This document shows, piece by piece, positions 23,918 through 32,984 of a DNA stretch of 64,000 nt. This DNA is from Pectobacterium aroidearum (GTDB taxonomy: Bacteria; Pseudomonadota; Gammaproteobacteria; Enterobacterales; Enterobacteriaceae): contig NZ_CP065044.1 of the NCBI RefSeq assembly GCF_015689195.1, positions 1 through 64,000 on the forward strand. The letters are read 5' to 3'. The position numbers and the translations under genes are program-made. Position 1 is the stretch's first letter. Every line of letters begins with the position of its first letter. The notes beneath the pieces are model-generated. The model did no database searches and had not been told where the DNA came from. It saw only the letters and a list, made by a program, of their open reading frames with translations.

Positions 23918-25717
23918 ATGACAGCGCCGATTATGTCTGTTTCGCATCTGACCACCGCCTTTCAGGTGAACGGCGAGTGGATGAACGTGGTGCGGGATTT
24001 ATCCTTCACGATTGGCGAGAAAGAGACGGTCGCCGTAGTGGGAGAATCCGGTTCAGGGAAAAGCGTGATGGCGAAATCCATCATGCGCTTGCTGCCGCCC
24101 GGTCAAAGCCGGATTGAAGGGCAGATTCATTTTGGCGACACCGAACTGCTGTCGCTCCCCAGTAAAGCGATGCAGGATGTGCGCGGCAACCGTATCGGCA
24201 TGATTTTCCAGGAGCCGATGACCAGCCTGAATCCGGTCTTGCCGATTGGCTACCAGATTACGGAAGTGCTGCGTCGCCATCGCGGCATGGGGAAAGCCGA
24301 AGCGCGTGCCGAAGCGGTACGACTGCTGGAAAAAGTACGCATTCCGGCGGCCAAATCACGGTTGAACGAATACCCACAAAGCTTCTCTGGCGGGATGCGC
24401 CAGCGTGTGGTGATTGCAATTGCGCTGGCTTGCCACCCGAAGCTGTTGATTGCCGACGAGCCGACGACGGCGCTGGACGTCACGATTCAGGCGCAAATTC
24501 TGACGTTGATAAAAACCCTTCAGGAAGAAGAAGGGATGTCGGTGCTGTTTATCACCCACGATATGGGCGTGGTGGCAGAAGTGTCTGACCGCACGCTGGT
24601 GATGTATCAGGGAGAGATGGTAGAAAATGCCGTCACGCGAGAGATCTTTCATCATCCGCAACAGCCCTACACCCGTATGTTGCTATCCGCGGTGCCCAAA
24701 CTCGGCTCGATGTCCGGCAGCGCATGGCCACAGCGTTTTCCGCTGATCGATCTCAAAACGGGCGAACGCCAGTCGGTGCCGGACGCGGTGAATACCGTGT
24801 CGGGCGAGGAACCGGTGCTGACGGTAAAAAATCTGGTCACCCGATTTGATATCCGATCAGGATTTTTCCGTCGGCTGTCTGGGCGGGTTCATGCGGTGGA
24901 AAATGTCTCGTTCGATCTCTGGCCGGGCGAAACGCTCGCGCTGGTCGGTGAATCGGGCTGCGGTAAATCTACCACTGGCCGGTCAATTATTCGTCTCAAC
25001 GATGCCGTCAGCGGCGATATCCAGCTTCTGGGCAAAAATATCCTGACGGCGGATAAGCGTGAGCTGACCGAGTCGCGGCGGCAGATTCAAATGGTGTTTC
25101 AGGATCCGTATGAAAGCCTGAATCCGCGTATGCGGATAGGGGAAGCTATCGCCGAGCCGATGCTGCTGCACGGTCTGGCGACCCGACAGAATGTGAGTGC
25201 GCGAGTGAGCGAGCTGCTGGAACAGGTGGGATTATCCGGCGATATGGCTTCGCGTTTCCCGCACCAGTTCTCCGGCGGGCAGCGGCAGCGAGTGTGTATT
25301 GCGCGTGCGCTGGCGCTGGAGCCGAAAGTGATTATTGCCGATGAATCGGTGTCGGCGCTGGATGTGTCCGTCAAGGCGCAGGTGATCAACCTGATGCTGG
25401 ATCTCCAGCAGAAGCTAGGGCTGTCATTCCTGTTTATCTCGCACGATATGGCCGTTGTCGAGCGTATCAGCCACCGCGTGGCGGTGATGTATCTCGGCGA
25501 AATTGTGGAGATCGGGCCACGATCGGCGATCTTCGACAATCCACAGCATGATTACACCCGACGTCTGATTTCTGCGGTACCCGTGCCTGACCCGGATACT
25601 CGTCCGGTGCGTAATATCACCAATGATGAACTGCGCAGTCCGGTACGCGCCCCTGATTTCCATCCTCCGGTACGCCGCTATAAGCAAGTCGGGGAGGGAC
25701 ATTTTGTTCTTGAGTGA
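23918..25717 (+). CDS. Fused double ATPase of the peptide-type ABC transporter
   Basis: About 599 residues from ATG 23918 (AAGGGG ribosome site); longer starts at 23882 or 23894 lack one. Two complete ABC cassettes are fused, corresponding to separate DppD and DppF proteins elsewhere. Cassette 1 has Walker A GESGSGKS and signature SFSGGMRQR. Cassette 2 has GESGCGKS and QFSGGQRQR. Each has its own oligopeptide C-terminal extension. Fusion of this kind is also known in GsiA. Last gene of the operon; no strong terminator was found before the antitoxin gene on the opposite strand. Confidence 0.93.
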   Translation: MTAPIMSVSHLTTAFQVNGEWMNVVRDLSFTIGEKETVAVVGESGSGKSVMAKSIMRLLPPGQSRIEGQIHFGDTELLSLPSKAMQDVRGNRIGMIFQEPMTSLNPVLPIGYQITEVLRRHRGMGKAEARAEAVRLLEKVRIPAAKSRLNEYPQSFSGGMRQRVVIAIALACHPKLLIADEPTTALDVTIQAQILTLIKTLQEEEGMSVLFITHDMGVVAEVSDRTLVMYQGEMVENAVTREIFHHPQQPYTRMLLSAVPKLGSMSGSAWPQRFPLIDLKTGERQSVPDAVNTVSGEEPVLTVKNLVTRFDIRSGFFRRLSGRVHAVENVSFDLWPGETLALVGESGCGKSTTGRSIIRLNDAVSGDIQLLGKNILTADKRELTESRRQIQMVFQDPYESLNPRMRIGEAIAEPMLLHGLATRQNVSARVSELLEQVGLSGDMASRFPHQFSGGQRQRVCIARALALEPKVIIADESVSALDVSVKAQVINLMLDLQQKLGLSFLFISHDMAVVERISHRVAVMYLGEIVEIGPRSAIFDNPQHDYTRRLISAVPVPDPDTRPVRNITNDELRSPVRAPDFHPPVRRYKQVGEGHFVLE

Positions 25718-25753
25718 ACGAATCGCGTTTACTGAAAATCCTGAACGACTTAA

Positions 25754-26053
25754 TTACAAAGTAAGCGCGATACGCTTACCATCAGGCAAGGTCACATCTA
25801 GCGTAAGCTTGCCGCCTAGGGCTGTGACATAGCGTTTCAGCGTTGACAGTTTTGGGTCATTCTCGACCTTCTCCATCTTAACAATAGATGGCTGCTTGAC
25901 GCCCAGAGCTAATGCAAGCTGAGTCTGCGACATGTTCAGCTCTTCGCGTAGTTTCGCTAAAGTGATTTCCTGACGGATCTCAGCCGTGCGCGCTTCAATG
26001 CGGGCGCGGCTCTCCGGTGAACGTTTAGCCATCATTTCTTTAAATGTCGCCAT
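25754..26053 (-). CDS. XRE-family antitoxin (HigA-like)
   Basis: A 99-residue protein. An XRE helix-turn-helix in the middle (about 38-75, with MSQTQLALALGVKQPSIVKME) is preceded by a helical N-terminal segment and followed by a short beta-rich tail. Its start overlaps the end of the upstream toxin-like gene by 14 nt, giving the toxin-first order of higBA modules. It probably neutralises the toxin and represses their promoter. Convergent with the ABC operon. Confidence 0.87.
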   Translation of the reverse strand: MATFKEMMAKRSPESRARIEARTAEIRQEITLAKLREELNMSQTQLALALGVKQPSIVKMEKVENDPKLSTLKRYVTALGGKLTLDVTLPDGKRIALTL

Positions 26054-26426
26054 CTTCTTTTACCTCCGGTGATATCAGATGCGATGTAAACTCAGCGTCT
26101 GCGATCTTAATCATACGTTCGTAGAACAATTTTTCATTTTCGCCTTTCTTATCTCCCGCACATAAAACAATCGCTTTACGTGTCCGGTCAAACGCGAAGA
26201 ATGTTCGGAATGGGTGGCCGCCAACCTGAACTCGAAGCTCCTTCATATTTTTGTATTGTGAGCCTTTAATCTGATCAACCTGTGGTCGTCCTAGCTGTGG
26301 GCCATCTTCTTCGAGTATACCGAGGTGTGCCAAAACCTCTTCCTGTACCGTTTCGGTTTGCTCATCAAACCACGTATCGAATAGCGCCCGTGTGACAATT
26401 TCCCATGCCAATCTGTAAACCTCCAT
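26040..26426 (-). CDS. HigB/RelE-superfamily (Gp49-like) toxin
   Basis: About 128 residues from the ATG ending at 26426 (MEVYRLAWEIV); a GTG three codons upstream is an alternative. The central part (IKGSQYKNMKELRVQV, FRTFFAFDRTRKAIVLCAGDKKG, FYERMIKIADAEF) is the phage Gp49/HigB pattern of ribosome-dependent mRNA interferases. The conserved basic core and the C-terminal helix are visible. The gene is first in a two-gene operon with the overlapping XRE antitoxin. Toxicity is inferred from family. Confidence 0.85.
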   Translation of the reverse strand: MEVYRLAWEIVTRALFDTWFDEQTETVQEEVLAHLGILEEDGPQLGRPQVDQIKGSQYKNMKELRVQVGGHPFRTFFAFDRTRKAIVLCAGDKKGENEKLFYERMIKIADAEFTSHLISPEVKEDGDI

Positions 26427-26641
26427 GTCCTGCACTCTGTAAGTACAATATAACCTTAAGGCTATATTAGCAAGCGTTCCTCGTTAGCAATAGTGGGTAT
26501 ATGACTAAGTGAGCTATCCCTAGCCTGGACGAAAAATATTATCTGGTGGACGGCATGGACAACGATGATTTTAAGCTAACGTTCTATTTTACAACGCAAT
26601 AGTATTATGGGTCTTTTCAAGGTGGCAGGAGGGCTGTAGGA

Positions 26642-27139
26642 ATGGCGACTTTTGCAGTACGTCGTATAAACAATAGCGATCTAGACGATTTCAGGCGAGT
26701 AAGGCTCGAAGCACTTAAGCTTCATCCAGAAGCATTCGGTGCGTCTTTTGAAGAGGAAAGCCAGAAGCCAGAAACGTTCTTTGCTGAACGCCTCCGTCTA
26801 AACTTAGTTTTTGGAGGATATGACCTTCAAAATAGGCTGCAGGGTATCGTGGGTGTAAGTGGTAACACTGCGCCAAAACTGTGTCATGTGGCAATGATTT
26901 GGGGAATGTATGTCCGAGCTGAAATGAGAGGAACTGGCCTGTCTCGATCGCTTTTGGAAGCGGCATTACAGGCATCTCGCAATGCGAAAACAGTGAAACT
27001 TTCAGTCGCTGCAACAAACAAATCGGCACAAGCCCTTTATTGTTCTTTTGGATTTAGAGTGTGGGCAATAGATACCGCTGCACTATACATTGATGGTGAA
27101 TATCATGACGAAATCTTGATAAGGCTTGATATTAATTAG
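26642..27139 (+). CDS. GNAT-family N-acetyltransferase
   Basis: A 165-residue acetyl-CoA-dependent transferase. The motif A region IWGMYVRAEMRGTGLSRSLL (Q/RxxGxG/A-like, residues about 91-110) and the motif B region ALYCSFGFRVW are typical. An AGGAGG ribosome site lies 11 nt upstream of the ATG. Substrate unknown. It lies alone between a toxin-antitoxin pair and the duplicated DUF1471 segment, consistent with an accessory location. Confidence 0.87.
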   Translation: MATFAVRRINNSDLDDFRRVRLEALKLHPEAFGASFEEESQKPETFFAERLRLNLVFGGYDLQNRLQGIVGVSGNTAPKLCHVAMIWGMYVRAEMRGTGLSRSLLEAALQASRNAKTVKLSVAATNKSAQALYCSFGFRVWAIDTAALYIDGEYHDEILIRLDIN

Positions 27140-27275
27140 ATAAGTCGTAATCCCAGACTTTTTTGCACTGGCTACTACGTACTTGCTAAAACACTCGCGG
27201 AGACACTTCGTGCTGCGCCACCGAATGGCCTACGGGATCGTCTCAAAGTGAATTTGGCATTATTATCCCATAAAA

Positions 27276-27311
27276 AAACGGACTTTCCTTTTTAGTGAGG
27301 AAAGTCCGTTT
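27276..27311 (-). terminator. Terminator of DUF1471 gene A
   Basis: A 14-bp perfect stem, AAACGGACTTTCCT (27276-27289) with AGGAAAGTCCGTTT (27298-27311), flanked by A-run and T-run. It can act in both directions and lies just downstream of the minus-strand DUF1471 gene. Confidence 0.93.
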
Positions 27312-27338
27312 AATTTTTTGATTGTTTATCGGCAACCA

Positions 27339-27596
27339 TTATTTGTAGATAACGGCGACGCCGCGCAGTTGATTATCACCTGTTGCAGACGTGATAGTGA
27401 AGGCGCTGGCACCGGCTTTTTCTGCTTTCTGAGCCAACTGTGCTTGCAGTGAGTCCAGGCTACGGGCGGTAGCGCTAACTACGCCAACTTTTTCCAGACC
27501 TTGTGCCTGTTGTGAGGACACCTGCTCGGCAGCGAAAGCACCGAAAGACAGGGTAGAAAGTACGACAGCAGCGGCGAAGAATTTTACGTTTTTCAT
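27339..27596 (-). CDS. DUF1471 (YhcN/BhsA-type) exported protein A
   Basis: An 85-residue protein with a signal peptide (MKNVKFFAAAVVLSTLSFGAFA, cleavage before EQ). The DUF1471 domain includes LEKVGVVSATARSLDSLQAQ and FTITSATGDNQLRGVAVIYK. Relatives (YhcN, BhsA, McbA) are periplasmic stress and biofilm proteins; exact function varies. The ATG ending at 27596 is preferred over an upstream start because it begins the signal peptide. A near-identical copy is at 32561, and a diverged paralogue is at 42069. Confidence 0.92.
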   Translation of the reverse strand: MKNVKFFAAAVVLSTLSFGAFAAEQVSSQQAQGLEKVGVVSATARSLDSLQAQLAQKAEKAGASAFTITSATGDNQLRGVAVIYK

Positions 27597-27768
27597 GTGA
27601 TATATCCTGTTCAATGTTGTTTGGAGTGAAAGGGCATTTCCTTTCGATGAAGAGGATATTACGCCGATGCAGACAGAAGGAAAAACGGAGTGTTTTGAGA
27701 ATATCTGTCAATATTTTTGATGTTAAATCTGGCGATAAGATGCACAGTCTCGATCGCCAGAAGGAAGG

Positions 27769-28569
27769 TTATATTGCGGCCTGCTGGGGCAGAGGAGACG
27801 AGGCCGGAGCCAGCACGCGTTCCAGCACGCGGGCTTCCAGTTCCGCCAGCTTTGCCGATCCACGACGCCGCGGCCGGGGTAAATCGACTGTAATATCCAG
27901 CCCCACGCGCCCTTCTTCAATCAGAATCACCCTGTCAGCCAGCGCAATGGCTTCGGAGACATCGTGCGTCACCAGCAGTACGGTGAAGCCATGCTGGAGC
28001 CACAGATTTTCGATCAGGCTTTGCATCTCGATGCGGGTTAAGGCATCCAGCGCACCGAGCGGTTCATCCAACAGCAGCAGACGCGGATGGTGAATGAGCG
28101 CGCGTGCCAGCGCGACGCGTTGTTTTTGACCGCCGGACAGCGCTGCTGGCCAGTCGCTGGCGCGATCTGCCAGCCCGACGGAGGCCAACGCCTCCTGCGC
28201 TTTCTCACGCCAGTTGCCGCGCAGTCCCAGCCCGACATTATCGATCACCTTTTTCCACGGCAGCAGGCGCGCTTCCTGAAACATCAGCCGCGTGTCGTCT
28301 TTCGCACTGCTGAGCGGTGCGGTGCCGGTCAGCAGTTCGCCGCTGCTGGCGGCTTCCAGCCCCGCAAGCAGACGCAGCAGGGTGCTCTTGCCGCAGCCGC
28401 TGCGGCCGACAATCGCAACAAACTGCCCGGAAGGAATACGCAACTGCACGTTATTCAGCACGGTGCGGTGGCCGTAATGCTTGGTAATGGCATCCAGCGC
28501 CAGCGGCGTCCCCTTGGTGAGTGGCGACGGCGAATGCGCGCGTGTTGCAGAATCGGTAAAAGCGGTCAT
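27769..28569 (-). CDS. ssuB: Aliphatic sulfonate ABC transporter ATPase SsuB
   Basis: ATP-binding subunit of the alkanesulfonate importer, 266 residues from the ATG ending at 28569. Walker A GRSGCGKS, signature ALSGGQKQR, Walker [14 protein letters not shown]. The start overlaps the ssuC stop by 4 nt. It is the last gene of ssuADCB, with the order of E. coli. No terminator separates it from the DUF1471 promoter region other than the distant one at 27276. Confidence 0.95.
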   Translation of the reverse strand: MTAFTDSATRAHSPSPLTKGTPLALDAITKHYGHRTVLNNVQLRIPSGQFVAIVGRSGCGKSTLLRLLAGLEAASSGELLTGTAPLSSAKDDTRLMFQEARLLPWKKVIDNVGLGLRGNWREKAQEALASVGLADRASDWPAALSGGQKQRVALARALIHHPRLLLLDEPLGALDALTRIEMQSLIENLWLQHGFTVLLVTHDVSEAIALADRVILIEEGRVGLDITVDLPRPRRRGSAKLAELEARVLERVLAPASSPLPQQAAI

Positions 28570-29360
28570 GATGCGTCCCCCGATGAGGTTTGATAAGCCG
28601 GATTCCAGCGCAGCCATATGCGCTCCAGCCCTTGAGCGCTGATATCGGCCAGCTTGCCGAGCAGGGCGTAAAGGATGATGGCGACCACCACCACGTCCGT
28701 TTGCAAAAACTCACGGGCGTTCATGGCGAGATAGCCGATGCCGGAGTTGGCAGAAATGGTTTCCGCGACGATGAGCGTCAGCCACATAAAGCCCAGTGCG
28801 AAGCGGATACCGACCATGATGGACGGCAGTGCACCGGGCAGCACCACCTGATAAAACAGGCTCAGACCGGACAGCCCGTAGCTGCGTGCCATTTCCAGCA
28901 GGCCGCGATCGATGTTTTTAATGCCGTGATAAGTGTTGAGATAAACCGGGAACAGCGTACCCAGCGCTACCAGAAAGATTTTGGCCGCCTCATCAATCCC
29001 AAACCACAGAATCACCAGCGGAATCAACGCCAGATGTGGAACGTTGCGGATCATCTGCACCGAGCTGTCCAGCAGGCGTTCGCCCCAGCGTGACAGCCCG
29101 GTGATAAAGCCGAGCGTCAATCCGATAGTGCCGCCGATAGCAAACCCAATCAGGGCGCGCCAGCCGCTGATCGCCAGATGCTGCCACAGCTCGCCGCTGT
29201 AGATGAGCGACCACCCTGCGGTAATCACGGAGCTGGGGGCAGGCAGAATCCGGTTGGATAGCCAGCCGAACTCGACGGCGACCTGCCACGCGACCAACAG
29301 CGTCACGGGGAGCAGGAAAGGTGCCAACCGCTGTGCCAGGGAAGAGAGCGTTCTTGCCAT
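28566..29360 (-). CDS. ssuC: Aliphatic sulfonate ABC transporter permease SsuC
   Basis: Inner-membrane permease of 264 residues with six predicted helices. Start at the ATG ending at 29360 ([19 protein letters not shown]). The EAA-type loop lies in [20 protein letters not shown]. It lies 10 nt downstream of ssuD and overlaps ssuB, so the operon is tightly coupled. Confidence 0.95.
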   Translation of the reverse strand: MARTLSSLAQRLAPFLLPVTLLVAWQVAVEFGWLSNRILPAPSSVITAGWSLIYSGELWQHLAISGWRALIGFAIGGTIGLTLGFITGLSRWGERLLDSSVQMIRNVPHLALIPLVILWFGIDEAAKIFLVALGTLFPVYLNTYHGIKNIDRGLLEMARSYGLSGLSLFYQVVLPGALPSIMVGIRFALGFMWLTLIVAETISANSGIGYLAMNAREFLQTDVVVVAIILYALLGKLADISAQGLERIWLRWNPAYQTSSGDAS

Positions 29361-29370
29361 GAGCGGTTCC

Positions 29371-30513
29371 TCAGCTTTGCGAGACTTTGCGTGGCACATA
29401 GCGGTTTGCCACCACTTCTCCCGCATTGTTCACCGCATGCAGCGGCGTGGGCTGTTGCGCCAGATCGAGGTGCGGGAACAACAATTCACCCACGCGGTAT
29501 GCCTCTTCCAGATGCGGATAGCCGGACAAGATAAAGGTATCAATCCCGAGATCTGCATATTCCTGAATGCGTTCGGCAACCGTCGGGCCATCGCCAACCA
29601 GTGCTGTGCCTGCGCCGCCGCGTACCAGACCGATGCCAGCCCACAGATTGGGGCTAATCTCCAGCTTGTCCTTTTTGCCGCCGTGCAGGGCGGCCATGCG
29701 CTGCTGGCCGACGGAATCGAAACGCGCCAGCGCCGCCTGTGCGTCGGCGATGGTTTTTTCATCCAGATGGGAAATCAGCCGATCGGCGGCCTGCCAGGCT
29801 TCTTCGGTGGTTTCCCGCACGATGACGTGCAGGCGAATACCGAAGCGAACCTCACGCCCCTGCGCGGCCGCTTTGGCACGGACTTCCGCCAGCTTTTCTT
29901 TAACTTGCTCAGGTGGCTCACCCCACGTCAGGTAGAGATCGACCTGCTCTGCCGCCAGGTTCTGCGCAGCCTCGGAAGATCCGCCAAAGTAGAGCGGCGG
30001 GCGCGGCTGCTGCACGGGCGGATAAAGCAGTTTGGCGTCTTTGACCTGAATATGTTTGCCTGCGAAATCGACGGTTTCGCCTTCCAGCAGCCTGCGCCAG
30101 ATATGGGTGAATTCCGCCGAAGCTTCGTAGCGTTCTTCATGACTGAGGAACAGCCCTTCGGCGGCCAATTCTTCCGGGTCACCGCCGGTCACCAGATTGA
30201 ACAGCGCTCGACCGTTGGACAGCCTGTCCAGCGTCGCGGCCTGGCGTGCGGCGATGGTGGGGGAAATCACGCCGGGGCGCAGGGCAACGAGAAATTTTAG
30301 CCGCTGTGTCACCGGAATGAGCGATGCCGCAACCAGCCAGGAATCTTCGCAGGAGCGGCCCGTCGGCAACAGGACGCCGCCAAACCCTTGCCGCTCGGCG
30401 GCTTGCGCCACCTGCTGCAGATAGCCGTAGTCAACATGACGTGCGCCCTCGGTGCTACCAAGATAGCGACCGTCTCCGTGGGTGGGCAGAAACCAGAATA
30501 CGTTAAGACTCAT
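29371..30513 (-). CDS. ssuD: FMNH2-dependent alkanesulfonate monooxygenase SsuD
   Basis: Flavin-dependent oxygenase of the bacterial luciferase family, 380 residues. It converts alkanesulfonates to aldehyde and sulfite for sulfur nutrition. It opens [19 protein letters not shown] and contains the [20 protein letters not shown] and [14 protein letters not shown] blocks typical of SsuD. It needs reduced FMN from a reductase (SsuE); no ssuE is found next to it here, so the reductase must come from elsewhere. Confidence 0.96.
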   Translation of the reverse strand: MSLNVFWFLPTHGDGRYLGSTEGARHVDYGYLQQVAQAAERQGFGGVLLPTGRSCEDSWLVAASLIPVTQRLKFLVALRPGVISPTIAARQAATLDRLSNGRALFNLVTGGDPEELAAEGLFLSHEERYEASAEFTHIWRRLLEGETVDFAGKHIQVKDAKLLYPPVQQPRPPLYFGGSSEAAQNLAAEQVDLYLTWGEPPEQVKEKLAEVRAKAAAQGREVRFGIRLHVIVRETTEEAWQAADRLISHLDEKTIADAQAALARFDSVGQQRMAALHGGKKDKLEISPNLWAGIGLVRGGAGTALVGDGPTVAERIQEYADLGIDTFILSGYPHLEEAYRVGELLFPHLDLAQQPTPLHAVNNAGEVVANRYVPRKVSQS

Positions 30514-30571
30514 GGTGTGAACTCCTTAAACAGTCTTGTTTGAGGTAAACAAAAGGGGGGCGATAGGCGGA

Positions 30572-31594
30572 TTAGTTCGCCTTGGGACGCCAGACGCGCT
30601 CTGCGATATTGACCTTCACCGGTACCAGACGGTTTTCATAAAACAGGTCGGCCGTGGATTGCTGTGCCTTGATCGTGGCGTCATCCAGCGGTTCTATGGT
30701 GGTCGGCGGGCGATGGTCGAGCGCCGTTTCAATCACTTTTTCCGGCAGCCCTACCGCGTTTGCCAACAGCGTGACGCTTTGCGCCCGGTCGCTGATCGTT
30801 AAGGCATCGGCTTTTGTCAGCTCGTCCAGTACCTGGCGAATAAAGGTGCCGTGCGCCTCGGCGTAAGGACGACCAGCCAGATAGAAGGAACCGGTTTTCT
30901 CCAGCCCGCTGCTATCGACCAGCACGCGAACGCCGCCTTCCAGCAGCGCGGCGGAATAGTAGGGATCCCAGATTGCCCATGCATCGACGTTGCCTTGCTG
31001 GAAGGCCGCGCGCGCATCAGCGGGAGTCAGGTAGGTCGGTTTGATATCGGTGAATTTCAGTCCATCACGTTGCAGCGCCCGCAGCAGCGTGTTGTGTGCG
31101 CTTGAGCCTTTCTGGAAGGCGACTTTGCGACCTTTTAAATCAGCAACGGTTTTCACCGGGCTGTCTTCCCGCACCAGAATCACTTCGGCTTGAGGCTTCG
31201 GCGGCTCCACGCCGACATACAGCAGGTCTGCGCCAGCAGCCTGCGCAAAAATCGGTGGGATATCGCCAGTGCCGCCCAGATCGATGCTGCCAACGTTGAG
31301 CGCTTCCAACATCTGCGGGCCAGCGGGGAACTCAATCCAGCTGATTTTGGTATTGGGGAACTGCTTTTCCAGCAACTGGTGTGATTTTGCCAGCACCAGA
31401 CTGATCGAGCCTTTCTGATAACCGACGCGTAACTGCGTGGGTACGCTGTCTTGTGCATAAGCCGTGGACATGAACAGCACTGCGCTGGCAGCCAGAAGCG
31501 TAGGGATCCGGCGTAGCTGCGTCGCTACGTTTTTCCATAATGGCGTGCGTTTCTCACGTATTTCCGTGACCGATTTTTTCATCATCAATGACAT
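30572..31594 (-). CDS. ssuA: Aliphatic sulfonate-binding protein SsuA
   Basis: Periplasmic binding protein of the sulfonate importer, 340 residues from the ATG ending at 31594 (GGGAGAGG ribosome site). A long N-terminal segment precedes the hydrophobic signal core and AYA-QD cleavage. The sulfonate/nitrate-binding pattern LRVGYQKGS...ISWIEFPAGPQMLEALNVGSIDLGGTGD is clear. First gene of ssuADCB; CysB/Cbl control is expected from the family but no site was assigned. A 5' remnant of a second ssuA lies at 36451. Confidence 0.95.
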   Translation of the reverse strand: MSLMMKKSVTEIREKRTPLWKNVATQLRRIPTLLAASAVLFMSTAYAQDSVPTQLRVGYQKGSISLVLAKSHQLLEKQFPNTKISWIEFPAGPQMLEALNVGSIDLGGTGDIPPIFAQAAGADLLYVGVEPPKPQAEVILVREDSPVKTVADLKGRKVAFQKGSSAHNTLLRALQRDGLKFTDIKPTYLTPADARAAFQQGNVDAWAIWDPYYSAALLEGGVRVLVDSSGLEKTGSFYLAGRPYAEAHGTFIRQVLDELTKADALTISDRAQSVTLLANAVGLPEKVIETALDHRPPTTIEPLDDATIKAQQSTADLFYENRLVPVKVNIAERVWRPKAN

Positions 31595-32238
31595 GCCTAT
31601 GACCTCTCCCTTATAACGAAAAATTAAAATGCGGCGAGAAAATGCAACATCAGGTGATAAACATAACAGGGGGGCGGTGGGCTTTTTAAATCTCAATTTG
31701 TCGTTTTTATAGCCAAAAGTAGAAAATGCCTGAAATCAGCACACTAAGATCCTATCCCAATAGGATTTTAGTGATTCCACTTTGTCTTCGATGGGAGGAG
31801 TTCCACTGCCCTATCCAAAGCACGTCTGTGTCAACAAGCGAGCAGTAGATCGGCGGCTGGCGATAAGCAATGCGTGCTGCCTGAGACTCAGTTCCGTCAC
31901 AGAGACGCGTGCCCAAATCTGATTTTTCAACGAAGCCTCACAGACATTGAAAAGTCGTTATCAGCCAGTTTGTTTATTTGGTATAACAACTTTCCATCTT
32001 GTCACGCCTTTACCACGTCGTGACGAATCGCTGAGGGCAGTATGTGGCTTTAACAGATTCATCCCGGGACAAAGCGCCTCGGCAGGAACACTCTGACTCT
32101 GGGCGGATTTCAGGGCTGGCGCTGCTGGTTGCCAGCGCTTTTTTTATGGAGTTTCTTGATGGAACGGTGATTGCCACGGCTCTGCCAGATATGGCAAAGG
32201 CGTTTGGCGTCACGGCGATAGACCTTAATATTGGTATC
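31562..32238. repeat. Long direct repeat R2, copy A (ssuA 5' end to MFS 5' end)
   Basis: 677 nt repeated almost identically at 36574-37250, constant offset 5012; a single G/A difference near 31635 was noticed. It covers the first codons of ssuA, the whole ssuA-MFS intergenic region (31595-32043, in which no gene is seen) and the first 65 codons of the MFS gene. Confidence 0.93.
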
Positions 32239-32383
32239 CGGTTCGATGGTGCTGGCCGTGTTTGCAGGCAATTTGGCGATGAAGCCTGCGACCACGCCGC
32301 TAATTCGCTACTTTGGTTTCCGCAAGCTACTAATCAGTAATGGTATTGCCTGCGTATTGACGCTGCTGCTGTGCGCGCTGCTC
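32044..32383 (+). pseudogene. Truncated, internally deleted MFS transporter
   Basis: The first 65 codons are the same as the intact gene at 37056. At 32238/32239 the sequence jumps to a point matching 37997, losing 746 bp (37251-37996) and shifting frame. Homology continues to 32383 (matching 38141) and then stops. The translated fusion terminates at 32340. One shared C at the junction suggests end joining with minimal homology. Not expected to give a working transporter. Confidence 0.92.
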
Positions 32384-32458
32384 TATATTGCCGGCGTAGC
32401 GTTGGTTGGTGCACTGTCCTACATCGTACTGGTGGGCGAAGTGAAGCGTGTAGGGTAA
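32384..32458 (+). pseudogene. C-terminal tail of a different transporter
   Basis: Right after the MFS homology ends, the second frame continues as YIAGVALVGALSYIVLVGEV and a short basic end, then a stop. This looks like the last helix and tail of an organic-acid MFS carrier (GudP/GarP or MHS-like) and is not part of the intact gene at 37056. It suggests recombination with a second transporter locus. Assignment to that family rests on a short stretch. Confidence 0.5.
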
Positions 32459-32497
32459 TTCATCTGGGTGTTTAAGGCTTGGGCGAAAGCCATAAAA

Positions 32498-32533
32498 AAA
32501 CGGACTTTCCTCTTTAGTGAGTAAAGTCCGTTT
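32498..32533 (-). terminator. Terminator of DUF1471 gene B
   Basis: Same hairpin as at 27276, with two substitutions that leave most of the stem paired; T-rich flanks on both sides. Confidence 0.85.
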
Positions 32534-32560
32534 AATTTTTTGATTGTTTATCGGCAGCCA

Positions 32561-32818
32561 TTATTTGTAGATAACGGCGACGCCGCGCAGTTGATTATCA
32601 CCTGTTGCAGACGTGATAGTGAAGGCGCTGGCACCGGCTTTTTCTGCTTTCTGAGCCAACTGTGCCTGCAGTGAATCCAGGCTACGGGCGGTAGCGCTAA
32701 CTACGCCAAATTTTTCCAGACCTTGTGCCTGTTGTGAGGACACCTGCTCGGCAGCGAAAGCACCGAAAGACAGGGTAGAAAGTACGACAGCAGCGGCGAA
32801 GAATTTTACGTTTTTCAT
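32561..32818 (-). CDS. DUF1471 exported protein B (duplicate)
   Basis: An 85-residue near-identical copy of the protein at 27339: same signal peptide, one visible change in LEKFGVV (Val to Phe). The promoter region is also duplicated, so both copies are probably expressed. It is immediately left of the foreign insert. Confidence 0.9.
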   Translation of the reverse strand: MKNVKFFAAAVVLSTLSFGAFAAEQVSSQQAQGLEKFGVVSATARSLDSLQAQLAQKAEKAGASAFTITSATGDNQLRGVAVIYK

Positions 32819-32984
32819 GTGATATATCCTGTTCAATGTTGTTTGGAGTGAAAGGGCATTTCCTTTCGATGAAGAGGATATTACGCCGATGCAGATAGAA
32901 GGAAAAACGGAGTGTTTTGAGAATATCTGTCAATATTTTTGATGTTAAATCTGGCGATAAGATGCACAGTCTCGATCGCCAGAA

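Larger units (their letters stand above)
27269..27762. repeat. Long direct repeat R1, copy A (DUF1471 segment)
   Basis: 494 nt repeated almost identically at 32491-32984, constant offset 5222. It contains a terminator, a complete DUF1471 gene and its promoter region. It ends at ATCGCCAGAA on both sides. Copy A then runs into the ssuB stop codon; copy B runs into foreign AT-rich DNA. Confidence 0.93.
32491..32984. repeat. Long direct repeat R1, copy B (DUF1471 segment)
   Basis: Second copy of 27269-27762. Differences are few: for example T/C and G/T changes in the terminator stem, and a Val to Phe change in the DUF1471 protein. It ends exactly where the AT-rich insert with the HD-ATPase gene begins (32985). 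Confidence 0.93.

Noticed and set aside
29203-30300. 365-codon open frame antisense to ssuC and ssuD
   Set aside because: Fully covered by two confident genes; composition typical of a reverse-strand shadow.
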